Shown: positions 33,049 through 43,386, counted from the stretch's first letter. The stretch: 64,000 nt of DNA from Bacteroidales bacterium (GCA_017549765.1 JAFYNM010000029.1:157720-221719), one strand, 5' to 3'. Notes: generated by a model not told the origin, from the sequence alone. Program-made: numbers and translations.

Positions 33049-34419
33049 ATGGATTATAGAATTGAAAAAGATACTTTGGGAGAGATGCGTGTGGAGAGCG
33101 ACAAACTCTGGGGAGCTCAGACACAACGTGCGATGGAGAATTTTGTGATTGGCAAGAAGAAGATGCCCATCGAGATCATCTACGGTATTGTGACGGCCAA
33201 GAAGGCTGCGGCCATGGCCAACCGTGATGCCGGTGTTCTCTCTCAAGAAAAATGCGACTTGATAGTCCGAACCTGTGACGAGATCTTGGCAGGCCAATGG
33301 GATGACCAGTTCCCGTTGCGTATCTGGCAGACAGGATCGGGCACACAGACCAACATGAACGTCAACGAGGTGATTGCGCATCGCGGGCATCAGCTGCATG
33401 GCGGGCAATTGGACGACCAGGAGTTGTTCCTATCCCCTAACGACGATGTCAACAAGTCACAGTCCACCAACGACATCTTCCCCACGGGCATGCGCATTGC
33501 GGCCACGAAGGTCATCTTGGAGAAGACCGTGCCGGCCATCGAGCGGATGATGGAGACCTATCGGGAGAAAATTGCCGAATATGCCGGGATCAAGAAGATT
33601 GGGCGCACGCACCTGATGGATGCCACGCCCTTGACCTTAGGGCAGGAGTTATCGGGACATCTCTCCCAGCTGGAGCATGGGCTGGAGACCATCCGTGCCG
33701 CCATGCTGCATCTGATGGAGCTGCCCATCGGGGGCACCGCCGTCGGTGACGGTCTGAACACGCCGGAAGGCTACGACAAGAACGCCTTGCACTATATCAA
33801 CGAGTTCACGGGCCTCTCATTCACGAACACACCCAACAAGTTCGAGGCGATGGCCACCCACGACTCCATGGCCGAGATGTCGGGAGCTCTGAAGCGACTG
33901 GCCATCTCGTTGATGAAGATTGCCAATGATTTCCGGCTGCTCAACTCGGGACCGCGCTGCGGGTTCGGCGAGATCGTATTGCCCGCCAACGAACCTGGCT
34001 CCTCCATCATGCCGGGCAAGGTCAACCCGACCCAGTGCGAGGCTTTGTCACAGGTGTGCTGCCAGGTGATCGGCAATGATGTGGCCATCACCACCGGCGC
34101 CATGCAGGGACACCTTCAGCTGAACGTCTTCATGCCGCTCATCGGACGCAACCTGCTCCAGTCGTCCCGACTGTTGGCTGACGTCATCAACTCCTTCAAC
34201 GACCACTGTCTGAAAGGCATCACGCCCAACACCGAGCGCATCAAGATGCACCTTAACAACTCCTTGATGCTGGTCACGAAACTCAGTCCGCACATCGGCT
34301 ACTACAATGCTGCCAAGATCGCCCAGCAGGCGCATCGCGACGGCACCACCCTGCGTGAAGCCGCCTTACAGCTCGGTCTGGTCAGCGAACAAGATTTCGA
34401 TGAATGGATGAAGCTGTGA
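33049..34419 (+). CDS. fumC: Class II fumarate hydratase
   Basis: A 456-residue oxygen-stable fumarase. Motifs: SGTQTNMNVNEV, KSQSTNDIFPTGMR, GRTHLMDATPLTLGQE, GGTAVGDGLN and the superfamily signature GSSIMPGKVNPTQ. It interconverts fumarate and malate, here probably in the reductive branch feeding fumarate respiration to succinate. It lies 27 nt after the porin gene with no clear promoter between. Confidence 0.97.
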   Translation: MDYRIEKDTLGEMRVESDKLWGAQTQRAMENFVIGKKKMPIEIIYGIVTAKKAAAMANRDAGVLSQEKCDLIVRTCDEILAGQWDDQFPLRIWQTGSGTQTNMNVNEVIAHRGHQLHGGQLDDQELFLSPNDDVNKSQSTNDIFPTGMRIAATKVILEKTVPAIERMMETYREKIAEYAGIKKIGRTHLMDATPLTLGQELSGHLSQLEHGLETIRAAMLHLMELPIGGTAVGDGLNTPEGYDKNALHYINEFTGLSFTNTPNKFEAMATHDSMAEMSGALKRLAISLMKIANDFRLLNSGPRCGFGEIVLPANEPGSSIMPGKVNPTQCEALSQVCCQVIGNDVAITTGAMQGHLQLNVFMPLIGRNLLQSSRLLADVINSFNDHCLKGITPNTERIKMHLNNSLMLVTKLSPHIGYYNAAKIAQQAHRDGTTLREAALQLGLVSEQDFDEWMKL

Positions 34420-34424
34420 GGAGT

Positions 34425-34500
34425 TGTCAGTTAGAAGTTAGAAGTTAGAAGTTAGTACTTAGTAGTTAGTAATTTGTAGTTAGTAATTTGTAGTTAGAAT
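34425..34500. repeat. GTTAGAAGTTAGAAG / GTAGTTAGTAATTT degenerate repeat
   Basis: The whole spacer between fumC and the PrsW gene consists of imperfect GTTAGAA and AGTTAGTAATTTGT words. Confidence 0.75.
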
Positions 34501-34504
34501 TCAA

Positions 34505-35185
34505 ATGTACACCATACTCATTGCTTCCCTGTTGCCGGTAGTCCTGTTGATGATCTACATCTATGCCAAGGACCGCTACAAGAAAGAGCCCTTCTCCATG
34601 ATTCTGAAGGCTCTTGTCGGCGGCGCTTTGGCCGGACTCTTGGATGTCTTGTTGTTGAGCGTCACGGGGTTGGGCAGCCTTCAGTTCTACGATCCGCTGG
34701 TCCAATCCGCCTATACGGCCTTCGGTCTCGCAGGATTCCCCGAAGAGCTATGCAAGTTCTTCTTCCTCTATCTCTTCATATGGAAAAGCCAATATTTTGA
34801 CGAATACTATGACGGAGTGGAATACGGAGCCTTCACGGGCCTGGGATTTGCTGCGTTGGAGAATATCAGCTACGTGACTCAGTATGGATTGCAGGTGGCT
34901 GTCTCGCGTGCCCTGTTCGCCGTGCCAGCCCACTTCTTCTTCGGCATCATTATGGGCTATTTCTTTGCCTATGCCAAGTTCAGACCCTGGCACCGCAAAG
35001 GATACCTCTTTCTCTCCCTGTTCTTACCTGTCCTGTTTCATGGCATCTACGACTTCCTGCTGATGTACAACAATGCGCTGGAGAATACGCAGCTTGGCTA
35101 TATTCTCTACGGCGTATGGTTTGTCTTCTTTTTCCTGTTATTCCGTTTTGCAAAGAAAAAAATGACGCACTTGATCGGCAAGTAG
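34505..35185 (+). CDS. PrsW-family intramembrane metalloprotease
   Basis: A 226-residue protein with about seven membrane helices. The family active-site blocks are FPEELCKFFFLYLF (EExxK), EYGAFTGLGFAALENISY (GxGFAxxEN) and, later, histidine-containing AHFFFGIIMGYF and LPVLFHGIYDF. PrsW enzymes cleave anti-sigma factors or other membrane substrates; the target here is unknown. It converges on uvrA with a two-base gap. Confidence 0.88.
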   Translation: MYTILIASLLPVVLLMIYIYAKDRYKKEPFSMILKALVGGALAGLLDVLLLSVTGLGSLQFYDPLVQSAYTAFGLAGFPEELCKFFFLYLFIWKSQYFDEYYDGVEYGAFTGLGFAALENISYVTQYGLQVAVSRALFAVPAHFFFGIIMGYFFAYAKFRPWHRKGYLFLSLFLPVLFHGIYDFLLMYNNALENTQLGYILYGVWFVFFFLLFRFAKKKMTHLIGK

Positions 35186-35187
35186 TC

Positions 35188-38019
35188 CTATTTCTTCAGC
35201 TTCTCCTGTAGAGCCTGCGCCGTGTAGGAGCGTTTCCGTTCCAGGAGCTTCTCGGGGGTGCCTTCGAAGACCACCTGACCACCCTTCTCGCCCCCTTCAG
35301 GTCCAAGATCGATGATCCAGTCCGCGCACTTGATCAGTTCGGTATTATGTTCGATAACCCATATGGAGTTGTTGCGCTCTATGATACTATTGAAAGCCGA
35401 ATACAGCTTGTTGATATCATGGAAATGCAGGCCTGTCGTCGGCTCGTCAAAGATGAAGAGTTTGTTCTGGTCTTTGTCTTCCTGCGACAGATAGTAAGCC
35501 AGCTTCACGCGCTGGGCCTCGCCGCCGGAGAGTGTGGATGATGACTGCCCGAGCACCAGGTAGTCGAGTCCCACTTCCGCCAGCGGCATCAGGCGGCGGA
35601 GGATATTCTTGACGGTATCGGTCATCGGCATCTCACGGAAGAAGGCGATAGCTTCACTGACGGTCATCTGGAGTATCTCGAAGATGTTCTTCCCATTGAC
35701 CTTCACATCCAGAGCTTCATCGCGGAAGCGTTTGCCCTCGCAGGAGGGGCATACCAACTCCACGTCTGCCATGAACTGCATATTGATACGGATCACGCCC
35801 TCGCCCTCGCACTCCTCGCAACGGCCGCCAGACACATTGAAGGAGAAGAAGGCTGAGCGATAGTTGCGTTGTTTGGCCAACGCTTGCGAGGCAAAGAGTT
35901 CGCGGATATGGTCGTAAGCCTTGACGTATGTCACGGGATTGGAACGGGTGGAACGACCGATAGGGTCTTGATCGACGAAGACCACCTCTCGTATCTTGCT
36001 CATATCCGCATCGATACGTGAATAGCGGCCAGGCTTGGCATTGCCCTGGTCGAGCAGACGTTGCAGTCCAGGATACAGCACATTGGAGACGAGGGAGCTC
36101 TTGCCGGAGCCGCTCACGCCCGTGATGACCACCAGGCACTCCAGCGGCAGTTTGACATCGATATTTTTCAGATTATGCTCTTTGGCCCCGATCACTTCCA
36201 CGTAATTGCGCCACTTGCGACGCGACTTGGGCATGGGGATGGAGAGGCACCTCTCTGATGGATAGCCACCCACGATGCCTCGCATGTAGGAGGCTGTGAG
36301 GTTATCCTTCGTGGCCAGCAGCTCGTCAATAGTGCCATGGAAGACCACCTCACCTCCGTTCTGGCCGGCCAACGGGCCGATGTCGATGATATAGTCTGCG
36401 GCGCGGATGATGGCGTCGTCATGCTCCACAATGACCACCGTATTGCCGATATCGCGAAGGTGTTTCAGGACGTTGATCAAGTTCTGCGTGTCGCGTGGGT
36501 GCAGTCCTATACTGGGTTCATCCAGCACATAGAGGGAGCCCACGAGACTGCTGCCCAGGGAGGTGGCCAAGTTGATGCGCTGCACCTCACCACCCGACAG
36601 GGAACCGCACTGACGCTCCAAGGTCAGGTAGCCAAGTCCCACCTCGTTGAGGACTCCGATACGGTTGGTCAGCTCACGGACCAGCAACTCGGCAATCTTC
36701 TTCTCCGACTCATTGGCATAATGAAAGTTCCGGAAATAGAGATAGAGGTCTGAGAGCTGCATGCTGATCAGGTCAATGATGGTCTTGCCGTTAACCTTCA
36801 CGTATGACGCATCCGGGCGCAGACGATGTCCATGGCAATCGGGACAGGTCTCACGTCCGCGATAACGGGCCCTGAGCACTCTGTACTGGATCTTGTAGGA
36901 GTTGGCGTCCACGAACTGGAAGAACTGTTCGATGCCCTCCACATGATGATCGGGATCACCATGCCACAGCAGGTTGTATTCTTCCTCGCTGAGGTCTTCG
37001 ATAGGACAATGGAGACGGAAGCCTCTTTGGGCTGCATGGCGCATGAAATAGAGTTTCCACTCTTTGAGGACATCGCCATGCCAGCAGGCGACACCATCGT
37101 CAGCCACCGAGAGGGAACGGTCGGGGAACACCAAATCGGCGTCCACCCCCTCGATGCTGCCGGAGCCCGAACAGGTCTTACAGGCACCGTATGGATTGTT
37201 GAAGCTGAAGAGGTTGACGGAGGGCTCCTCAAAGGCCATGCCATCGGCCTCGAAGCGGTTGTTAAAAGATTTCTGAGTCACCGTGTCGCCCTCCACTTGG
37301 ATCACGCAGGCACCTTTACCCTCGTTGAAGGCCGTCTGGAGTGAGTCTTGCAGCCGCGACTCGTTGGAGGCGAGATTGTCGGACTTGAAACGGTCCACGA
37401 GGAGGAACATCATATCCACGCGGGTTGCCTTCTTCCCGTTGAGGAACTCATCGATCTCGAAGAGTTTCTTGTCATAGACCACGCGGCTGAAGCCTTGCAG
37501 TTTTAACATGCCGAGTTGTTCCAACAATGTGCGGCCTTCGGGAACGAAGATGGGGGACAGCACATAGACGCGCTTGCCGGCGGGCACGGACAGCACATAG
37601 GTGAGGACATCATCTACAAAGTCGCGACGCACCTCACGGCCGCTGATGGGCGAATAGGTACGGCCTATGCGGGCAAAAAGCAGCTTCATGTACTCGTATA
37701 TCTCCGTCACAGTGCCGACGGTGGAGCGAGGGTTGTGCGACATGCTGTACTGCTGGATGGCAATGGCGGGCGGGATGCCCTTGACGGACTTGACCTCCGG
37801 CTTGTGCATCTTGCCCATGAACTGGCGGGCGTATGAGCTGAGACTTTCCACGTATCGCCGCTGCCCCTCCGCATAAAGCGTGTCGAAAGCCAAGGATGAC
37901 TTTCCCGATCCGGAGAGGCCTGTCACCACCACCAGTTTGTTTCGGGGAATATCCACGTCGATATTCTTGAGGTTGTTGACCTTCACACCCCGCAACTCTA
38001 TCATCTTGTCGTTTGCCAT
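35188..38019 (-). CDS. uvrA: Excinuclease ABC subunit A
   Basis: A 943-residue protein with two ABC ATPase modules: Walker A GLSGSGKS and GVSGSGKS, signature loops LSGGEVQRI and LSGGEAQRV, and late Walker [10 protein letters not shown] / FDEPTTGLH. The C-terminal zinc module CEECEGEG...CPSCEGK is complete. In the N-terminal half, CKTCSGSG near residue 280 has no partner CxxC about 30 residues earlier, so that zinc site is reduced. UvrA scans DNA for damage with UvrB in nucleotide excision repair. Confidence 0.96.
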   Translation of the reverse strand: MANDKMIELRGVKVNNLKNIDVDIPRNKLVVVTGLSGSGKSSLAFDTLYAEGQRRYVESLSSYARQFMGKMHKPEVKSVKGIPPAIAIQQYSMSHNPRSTVGTVTEIYEYMKLLFARIGRTYSPISGREVRRDFVDDVLTYVLSVPAGKRVYVLSPIFVPEGRTLLEQLGMLKLQGFSRVVYDKKLFEIDEFLNGKKATRVDMMFLLVDRFKSDNLASNESRLQDSLQTAFNEGKGACVIQVEGDTVTQKSFNNRFEADGMAFEEPSVNLFSFNNPYGACKTCSGSGSIEGVDADLVFPDRSLSVADDGVACWHGDVLKEWKLYFMRHAAQRGFRLHCPIEDLSEEEYNLLWHGDPDHHVEGIEQFFQFVDANSYKIQYRVLRARYRGRETCPDCHGHRLRPDASYVKVNGKTIIDLISMQLSDLYLYFRNFHYANESEKKIAELLVRELTNRIGVLNEVGLGYLTLERQCGSLSGGEVQRINLATSLGSSLVGSLYVLDEPSIGLHPRDTQNLINVLKHLRDIGNTVVIVEHDDAIIRAADYIIDIGPLAGQNGGEVVFHGTIDELLATKDNLTASYMRGIVGGYPSERCLSIPMPKSRRKWRNYVEVIGAKEHNLKNIDVKLPLECLVVITGVSGSGKSSLVSNVLYPGLQRLLDQGNAKPGRYSRIDADMSKIREVVFVDQDPIGRSTRSNPVTYVKAYDHIRELFASQALAKQRNYRSAFFSFNVSGGRCEECEGEGVIRINMQFMADVELVCPSCEGKRFRDEALDVKVNGKNIFEILQMTVSEAIAFFREMPMTDTVKNILRRLMPLAEVGLDYLVLGQSSSTLSGGEAQRVKLAYYLSQEDKDQNKLFIFDEPTTGLHFHDINKLYSAFNSIIERNNSIWVIEHNTELIKCADWIIDLGPEGGEKGGQVVFEGTPEKLLERKRSYTAQALQEKLKK

Positions 38020-38076
38020 CGTGCTTGTTTTACGTTATAAAAAGAATACTGAGGATAAAGAGCTGATTCCTGACTA

Positions 38077-38367
38077 TTAATAAAATTGTATGTCCTTGAC
38101 AACTGGAAAGGCGTAATCGGCATTTATCTTGTTGAGAATGGTCGATTTCTGACCCATCAATTCAAAGCGGAGGGCTGCGTTGGTCACCTTGACGCGCATC
38201 ACGCCGTTGATGATGGATTCGCAGGTCGAATATTTCGCACATACTTCTCCCACATATTGCGGCCAATTCTCGACCACAATTCGTTCGGCATACAACTGCT
38301 GTTTGCCATTCTTTTGCACGTATTTCTGCAACAACTCTTTGATTGAATGTTGGTTATCAGTATTCAT
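38077..38367 (-). CDS. DUF721 (DciA-like) protein
   Basis: A 96-residue protein of the DUF721 family: an N-terminal helix ([21 protein letters not shown]), [13 protein letters not shown], and the C-terminal block [28 protein letters not shown]. Members related to DciA load the replicative helicase; dnaB is in this window but 24 kb away. It diverges from trpS. Confidence 0.85.
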   Translation of the reverse strand: MNTDNQHSIKELLQKYVQKNGKQQLYAERIVVENWPQYVGEVCAKYSTCESIINGVMRVKVTNAALRFELMGQKSTILNKINADYAFPVVKDIQFY

Positions 38368-38388
38368 CCAGAATATTTTTCAAGAGTG

Positions 38389-38396
38389 CAAATATA
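38389..38396 (-). promoter_or_regulatory. -7 promoter element for the DUF721 gene
   Basis: TATATTTG on the minus strand, 21 nt before the start codon at 38367, divergent to the trpS promoter. Confidence 0.6.
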
Positions 38397-38420
38397 CAAA
38401 AATGAAGCCAGCTTTTTGTG

Positions 38421-38428
38421 TATATTTG
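38421..38428 (+). promoter_or_regulatory. -7 promoter element for trpS
   Basis: TATATTTG, 21 nt before the trpS ATG at 38450. It excludes the longer in-frame extension upstream. Confidence 0.65.
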
Positions 38429-38449
38429 CGCCCTAAAAATATTTACACT

Positions 38450-39445
38450 ATGGACACTGTTGTTAGCGGCATTCGGCCGACTGGTTTTCTTCATCTGGGC
38501 AACTATTTCGGAGCCCTGCGGAACTTTATCAAGATGCAGGAAGAGGCCCGCTGTTTCTTCTTCATTGCGGACTATCATTCTCTCACCACGCACCCCACCC
38601 CAACGGATCTGCAGACGAATGTGAAGAATGTCTTGATTGACTACATCGCTGCCGGGCTTGACCCTGAAAAGGCCACCATCTATGTGCAGAGTGATGTGCC
38701 GCAGGTCTGCGAGTTGAGTCTGTTGCTCTCCATGAACGTCTATATCGGCGAGTTGCAGCGCGTGGCCTCTTTCAAGGAGAAGGTGCGCCGTCAACCACAG
38801 AATGTGAATGCCGGACTGCTCAACTATCCCGTCCTGATGGCTGCCGATATCCTGTTGCACCGCGCTGACAAGGTACCTGTGGGCAAGGATCAGGAGCAGC
38901 ATCTGGAGATGACGCGTGACTTCGCGCAGCGTTTTAACCATATCTACAAGCACGAATACTTCAAATTGCCTGTCGCCTATAATTTCGGACAAGAGTTGGT
39001 CAAGATTCCTGGTCTGGACGGCTCCACCAAGATGTCCAAATCCGATAACGAAGGCTCCTGCATCTACCTGTCCGACGCCCCCGAGGTTGTCCGCAAGAAG
39101 GTCATGAAGGCCGTCTCCGACAGCGGTCCCACCGAGCCCGGCCAACCTAAATCCCAGTCGGTGGAGAACCTTTTCAGCCTCATGAAGGCCGTCTCCGCTC
39201 CCGACACCCTGCAGTACTTTGAAGAGCAGTACCAGAACTGCGCCATCCGTTATGGAGACATGAAGAAGCAGCTGGCTGCCGATATGATCGCCTTCATCCA
39301 GCCCATCTACGAACGGATCTTGGAGTTGCGATCCAAAGACGACTATATCAGCAAGGTAGCTAAGATGGGTGCCGAGAAGGCCCGCGAGAGTGCTGCCAAG
39401 ACGGTTAAGGAAGTGCGTGAGATTATCGGATTCAAACCCTTGTAA
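38450..39445 (+). CDS. trpS: Tryptophanyl-tRNA synthetase
   Basis: A 331-residue class I aminoacyl-tRNA synthetase. The HIGH-type motif is in GFLHLGNYFGAL near residue 13, and KMSKS is in GSTKMSKSDNEG near 195. VPVGKDQEQHLEMTRDFAQRF is a conserved TrpRS block. The ATG after the promoter motif gives the normal family length. The VWA gene follows after three bases. Confidence 0.97.
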   Translation: MDTVVSGIRPTGFLHLGNYFGALRNFIKMQEEARCFFFIADYHSLTTHPTPTDLQTNVKNVLIDYIAAGLDPEKATIYVQSDVPQVCELSLLLSMNVYIGELQRVASFKEKVRRQPQNVNAGLLNYPVLMAADILLHRADKVPVGKDQEQHLEMTRDFAQRFNHIYKHEYFKLPVAYNFGQELVKIPGLDGSTKMSKSDNEGSCIYLSDAPEVVRKKVMKAVSDSGPTEPGQPKSQSVENLFSLMKAVSAPDTLQYFEEQYQNCAIRYGDMKKQLAADMIAFIQPIYERILELRSKDDYISKVAKMGAEKARESAAKTVKEVREIIGFKPL

Positions 39446-39448
39446 ACC

Positions 39449-41545
39449 ATGTCCTTACTGGCTGAACACTCCCTCTGGCTCATACCACTGGCCATCGCCT
39501 TGGGCGTTGGCTATGCCCTCTTCTTGTATTTCCGCAACCACAATATAGAGTTTGAGAAGGGACACCGTATTGCGATGGCCTCCCTGCGCGGCCTGGCCGT
39601 CACCCTGATGGCTTTGCTGCTGATGTCGCCGATGCTGAAGCGCACCGTCAAGGAGACCGACAAGCCCGTCATCGTCGTAGCGGTGGACAACAGTGAGTCT
39701 CTGCGCGCCGCACCCGACTCTTCCTTTTATATCCAGGACTACGCCGCCCGTGTGGGTGAACTCATCGCCGACATCGGATCACAATACGAGGTCAAGACAT
39801 ACCTGGTGGGCGACGAGAATCGTCTTATCGCCGACAACGAGGCCCTGCAGATCCCGCTGACAGACAAGTCCACCAACCTATCCTCCCTCTTTGAAGAGAT
39901 GGAGATGCTCTACGCCAACCGCAATGTCGGCGCTGTTGTCATGCTCAGCGACGGCATCTACAACACTGGCGCGAGTCCATACTACAAGGCTGAAAAGGTG
40001 AAATACCCTGTCTATACCGTCGGACTGGGCAGCTCGGAGCTGAACACAGACCTGTTGCTGGCCGCCATCGACTACAACCGACAGGCGCTCAAAGGCAACT
40101 TCTTCCCCGTGGAGATCAAGGTAGCCGCCAACAAACTGGCTGGCAAACGTGCTGAGCTAACCGTCTCCGAGAATGGCCAGCAGATCATGTCCAAAACCAT
40201 CCAGATCAGCGGCAAACAGCACTTCGAGACCGTCAAGCTCAGCATCGAGGCTAAACAGTCGGGACTGCATGGCTACAGCGTTGACCTGACGGAACTGGAG
40301 GGCGAGGCGACCTATAAGAACAACCACACCAAATTCTATGTGGAAGTCATCGAACAGCGCGACAAGGTAGCCATCGTCTATCAGTCGCCCCACCCCGACG
40401 TGGCCGCCATCAAGGAGGCGCTGGAGCTGACCGACAACTACGATGTCACGACAGCTTCCGTAGAAGATTTCAACGGGACGGTATCCAACTACAGCCTTGT
40501 CATCCTGCACCAGTTGCCCGCCGTGGGACAATCTGCCGCCAACCTGCTGTCCCAGATCCGCAAGAGCGGCATACCCGCCCTCTACATTCTGGGACCCAAG
40601 AGCGACCTGAACAGTTTCAACGGGCTGAACAGCGGCGTATCCATCACGCAGTCAAAGTCCCTGACCAACCAGGCAACGCCCATCTATAACGACAACTTCA
40701 CCAGTTTTTCCTTCTCGGAAGAGTCCAGACAGCTGATGGGCCGATTCCCGCCCATCAAGACCATCTTCGGCACCTATAAGACAGCGGTGTCTGCCAACGT
40801 ATTCCTCTATCAGAAGGTCAGTGGTGTCGATACCAAATATCCGTTGATCGTCTTCAACGAGAGCAACGGCGTACGCAACGGTGTCATCACCGGCTCCGGC
40901 ATCTGGTCTTGGAAGCTATATAACTATATGTACAAAGAGAACCACGACGCATTCAACGAGATCGTGGACAAGACGGTCCTCTTCCTGGCTTCCCGCACCG
41001 ACAAGAGTCAGTTCCGCGTGCAACACGCGCAAGTGTTCCGGGAAAACAGTGATGTAGAATTCACGGCAGAGCTATACAACGACAGCTATGAAGCCATCAA
41101 CGAGCCGGATGTCAAGATGAGCATCAAGGGCAACGGCGACACCACCTACGAAGCGCAGTTCTCCAAGCAGAACAACGGCTACTATTTGAATGTGGGTGAG
41201 CTGCCGACTGGCACCTATCAGTGGACCGCAACCACCCAAGTGGGCACCAAGAAGCTCTCCAAGAGCGGACAGTTCACCGTACAGGAGGTCATGTTGGAGA
41301 CCGCCAACCTCATCGCCGACCACGACCTGTTGAGGAGCATCTCCACTGCCACCAACGGCAAGTTTTTCACCCGCGACGAAATGAAGGATGTGGCCAAGGA
41401 GATCAAGGCCAACGACAATATCAAGACCATCGCCACCTATAAGAAACGTTACAAGATGCTGCTCAGCTCGCCCTGGTATCTGGGCGCCATCCTGTTGCTG
41501 CTCGGCGTGGAGTGGTTCTTGAGGAAGTGGAACGGAGGATACTAA
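39449..41545 (+). CDS. Membrane-anchored VWA-domain protein
   Basis: A 698-residue protein with two N-terminal membrane helices (about 9-27 and 43-62), a von Willebrand A region with the MIDAS triad DNSES at 80-84 and LSDGIYNTG near 175, a long beta-rich extracytoplasmic part, and a C-terminal helix (YLGAILLLLGVEWFLRKW). This resembles large BatA/BatB-like or glutamine-amidotransferase-like VWA membrane proteins of Bacteroidetes. A DUF4159 protein follows, and such pairs occur in MoxR/VWA clusters elsewhere; no MoxR ATPase is seen here. Confidence 0.78.
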   Translation: MSLLAEHSLWLIPLAIALGVGYALFLYFRNHNIEFEKGHRIAMASLRGLAVTLMALLLMSPMLKRTVKETDKPVIVVAVDNSESLRAAPDSSFYIQDYAARVGELIADIGSQYEVKTYLVGDENRLIADNEALQIPLTDKSTNLSSLFEEMEMLYANRNVGAVVMLSDGIYNTGASPYYKAEKVKYPVYTVGLGSSELNTDLLLAAIDYNRQALKGNFFPVEIKVAANKLAGKRAELTVSENGQQIMSKTIQISGKQHFETVKLSIEAKQSGLHGYSVDLTELEGEATYKNNHTKFYVEVIEQRDKVAIVYQSPHPDVAAIKEALELTDNYDVTTASVEDFNGTVSNYSLVILHQLPAVGQSAANLLSQIRKSGIPALYILGPKSDLNSFNGLNSGVSITQSKSLTNQATPIYNDNFTSFSFSEESRQLMGRFPPIKTIFGTYKTAVSANVFLYQKVSGVDTKYPLIVFNESNGVRNGVITGSGIWSWKLYNYMYKENHDAFNEIVDKTVLFLASRTDKSQFRVQHAQVFRENSDVEFTAELYNDSYEAINEPDVKMSIKGNGDTTYEAQFSKQNNGYYLNVGELPTGTYQWTATTQVGTKKLSKSGQFTVQEVMLETANLIADHDLLRSISTATNGKFFTRDEMKDVAKEIKANDNIKTIATYKKRYKMLLSSPWYLGAILLLLGVEWFLRKWNGGY

Positions 41546-41548
41546 TAT

Positions 41549-41695
41549 TAGTTAAGAGTTAAGAGTTAAGAGTTAAGAGTTAAGAGTTAATAGTTTTCCT
41601 TGAGCAGCCCCGTTAGGGGGCAAGAGCTCGGTAGAAGGGATAATGGAATGCGGAGGCGATTGCAGGCCGGAGGTCTGCATGGGTCGGTAGATAAT
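41549..41695. repeat. Composite repeat spacer: AGTTAAG array plus two hairpin types
   Basis: Six AGTTAAG copies (41552-41590) are followed by the GAGC-A-GCCCC-GTTA-GGGGG-CAAGA-GCTC hairpin (41602-41629) and then by TGCAGGCC-GGA-GGTCTGCA (41661-41679), an eight-base stem with a three-base loop. The spacer separates the VWA and DUF4159 genes. Confidence 0.85.
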
Positions 41696-41715
41696 TCATA
41701 ATTGTTATTGATATA

Positions 41716-42363
41716 ATGTTGAAGAGATTTTGTTTATTTTTCGCATTGTTGGGTATGGCGTGGATGGGTTCCGCGCAGCAGATTGCCCTGTTGAAGTACA
41801 ACGGGGGTGGCGACTGGTATGCCAACCCGACCTCGTTGCCCAACCTGATTGCCTTTTGCAACCAGAATCTGGGAACGTCATTGGATACCAAGCCTGCCAC
41901 TGTTGAGGTCGGCAGCAGCGACATCATCCAATATCCCTATGTGCACATGACGGGTCATGGCAACGTGGTCTTCAGCGAGAGCGAGGTCGCCAACCTGCGC
42001 ATGTATCTGATGGCAGGCGGTTTTCTGCACGCCGACGACAACTATGGAATGTCCGCCTATATCCGCCGCGAGATGAAGAAGGTGTTCCCGGAATTGGAGT
42101 TGGTGGAGTTGCCCTTCAACCACCCTATCTTCCATCAGAAATACAACTTCCCCAACGGGCTGCCCAAGATCCACGAGCACGACAACAAGCCGCCCCAAGC
42201 CTTCGCTCTCTTCTATGAAGGCCGCATGGTCTTCCTCTTCACATACGAGTGCGACTTAGGCGACGGCTGGGAGGATTTCGTGGTACACAAGGACTCCGAA
42301 GCCACCCGCACCAAGGCTTTGCAAATGGGCGCGAATATCATACAATATGTCTTTAGCTATTAG
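41716..42363 (+). CDS. Exported DUF4159 protein
   Basis: A 215-residue protein with a signal peptide (FCLFFALLGMAWMGSAQ). The DUF4159 core is seen in ALLKYNGGGDWYANPTSLPNL, YPYVHMTGHGNVVFSE, MAGGFLHADDNYGMSAY and VFLFTYECDLGDGWED. The fold is thought to be glutamine-amidotransferase-like; the function is unknown. Likely partner of the VWA protein. Confidence 0.85.
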   Translation: MLKRFCLFFALLGMAWMGSAQQIALLKYNGGGDWYANPTSLPNLIAFCNQNLGTSLDTKPATVEVGSSDIIQYPYVHMTGHGNVVFSESEVANLRMYLMAGGFLHADDNYGMSAYIRREMKKVFPELELVELPFNHPIFHQKYNFPNGLPKIHEHDNKPPQAFALFYEGRMVFLFTYECDLGDGWEDFVVHKDSEATRTKALQMGANIIQYVFSY

Positions 42364-42412
42364 CTGTTGGCTGCTGGCTGTTAGCTGCTGGTCTTTGGCT
42401 TTAAATAGAACC
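42361..42412. repeat. AGCTGTTGGCTGCTGGCTGTT degenerate repeat
   Basis: Imperfect tandem words built on GCTGTTGGCT and GCTGCTGG; the first copy supplies the DUF4159 stop codon region. Confidence 0.6.
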
Positions 42413-42448
42413 CCACCTTTGTTTCTTAACTTCTTAATATCTTAGTTC

Positions 42449-43282
42449 ATGAAAAAAAGTCTTATCATCACCATACTGCTGTTTCTCTGCGCGGGGATGG
42501 CTTTCGCGCAGAAGGACTCCATCACGGTCATCTCCTTCAACATCCGTTATAACAACCCCGGGGATGGCGACAACATCTGGGACAACCGCAAGGCCAATTG
42601 CGTGAACATGGCCAAGATGGAGCACCCCGACTTCCTGTGTGTGCAGGAGGCCTATTTTGTGCAACTTGACTATCTGCACCAAAAGCTGGAAGGTTACGCC
42701 TACATAGGTGTGGGGCGCGATGACGGCAAGCAAGGCGGCGAGCACATGGCCATCCTCTACCGAAGCGACCGCTTCGAGCTCATCCAGCATGGTGATTTCT
42801 GGCTCAGCGAAACGCCGGATGTCTGCTCCCGGGGCTGGGATGCCGCATGCCATCGCATCGTGACGTGGGGATACTTCAAAGATCTAAAAACCGGCCAAAA
42901 CATATACTGTTTCAACACGCACTTGGACCATGTGGGAGAGGTCGCACGCCGCGAGTCCGTCAAGCTCATCACTGCCCGCATCAAAGAGATCGCGACCGAC
43001 AAAAAAGCCCCGATCTTCCTGACAGGCGATTTCAATTCCGACATTGAGAGTGAAATCTTCAAGCCTTTGAAGAAGATCATGAAGCAGGCTCGCGAGGATG
43101 CGCCCATCACAGACCATCACGGCACCTTCAACGGCTGGGGCAACGCACCCAACAACATCGTCATCGACCACATCTTCTACAAGAATGCCACCCCGGTTCT
43201 CTTTCAGACCCTCAACACCGACAAGTACGGCCGCTGGCTCATCTCCGACCACTATCCGATAAAATGCGTGTTTGTGAGATAG
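42449..43282 (+). CDS. Exported endonuclease/exonuclease/phosphatase-family hydrolase
   Basis: A 277-residue protein with a signal peptide (KKSLIITILLFLCAGMAFAQ). EEP motifs: SFNIRYNNPGD, CVQEAYFVQLDYL with the metal-binding glutamate, NTHLDHVG, TGDFNSDIES and the final SDHYPIK histidine. The exported location suggests a periplasmic phosphodiesterase or phosphatase rather than a DNA-repair enzyme. Confidence 0.88.
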   Translation: MKKSLIITILLFLCAGMAFAQKDSITVISFNIRYNNPGDGDNIWDNRKANCVNMAKMEHPDFLCVQEAYFVQLDYLHQKLEGYAYIGVGRDDGKQGGEHMAILYRSDRFELIQHGDFWLSETPDVCSRGWDAACHRIVTWGYFKDLKTGQNIYCFNTHLDHVGEVARRESVKLITARIKEIATDKKAPIFLTGDFNSDIESEIFKPLKKIMKQAREDAPITDHHGTFNGWGNAPNNIVIDHIFYKNATPVLFQTLNTDKYGRWLISDHYPIKCVFVR

Positions 43283-43356
43283 TTCTTCCTCTGTTTTTGT
43301 TAACATAATGATGGTAAAAAAAAGCCAAGAACAGCATTATCTTCCATAAAAAATAG

Positions 43357-43364
43357 TATATTTG
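43357..43364 (+). promoter_or_regulatory. -7 promoter element for pyrE
   Basis: TATATTTG, 22 nt before the pyrE start. Confidence 0.6.
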
Positions 43365-43386
43365 CCGCCTACTAAATACATTCAAC

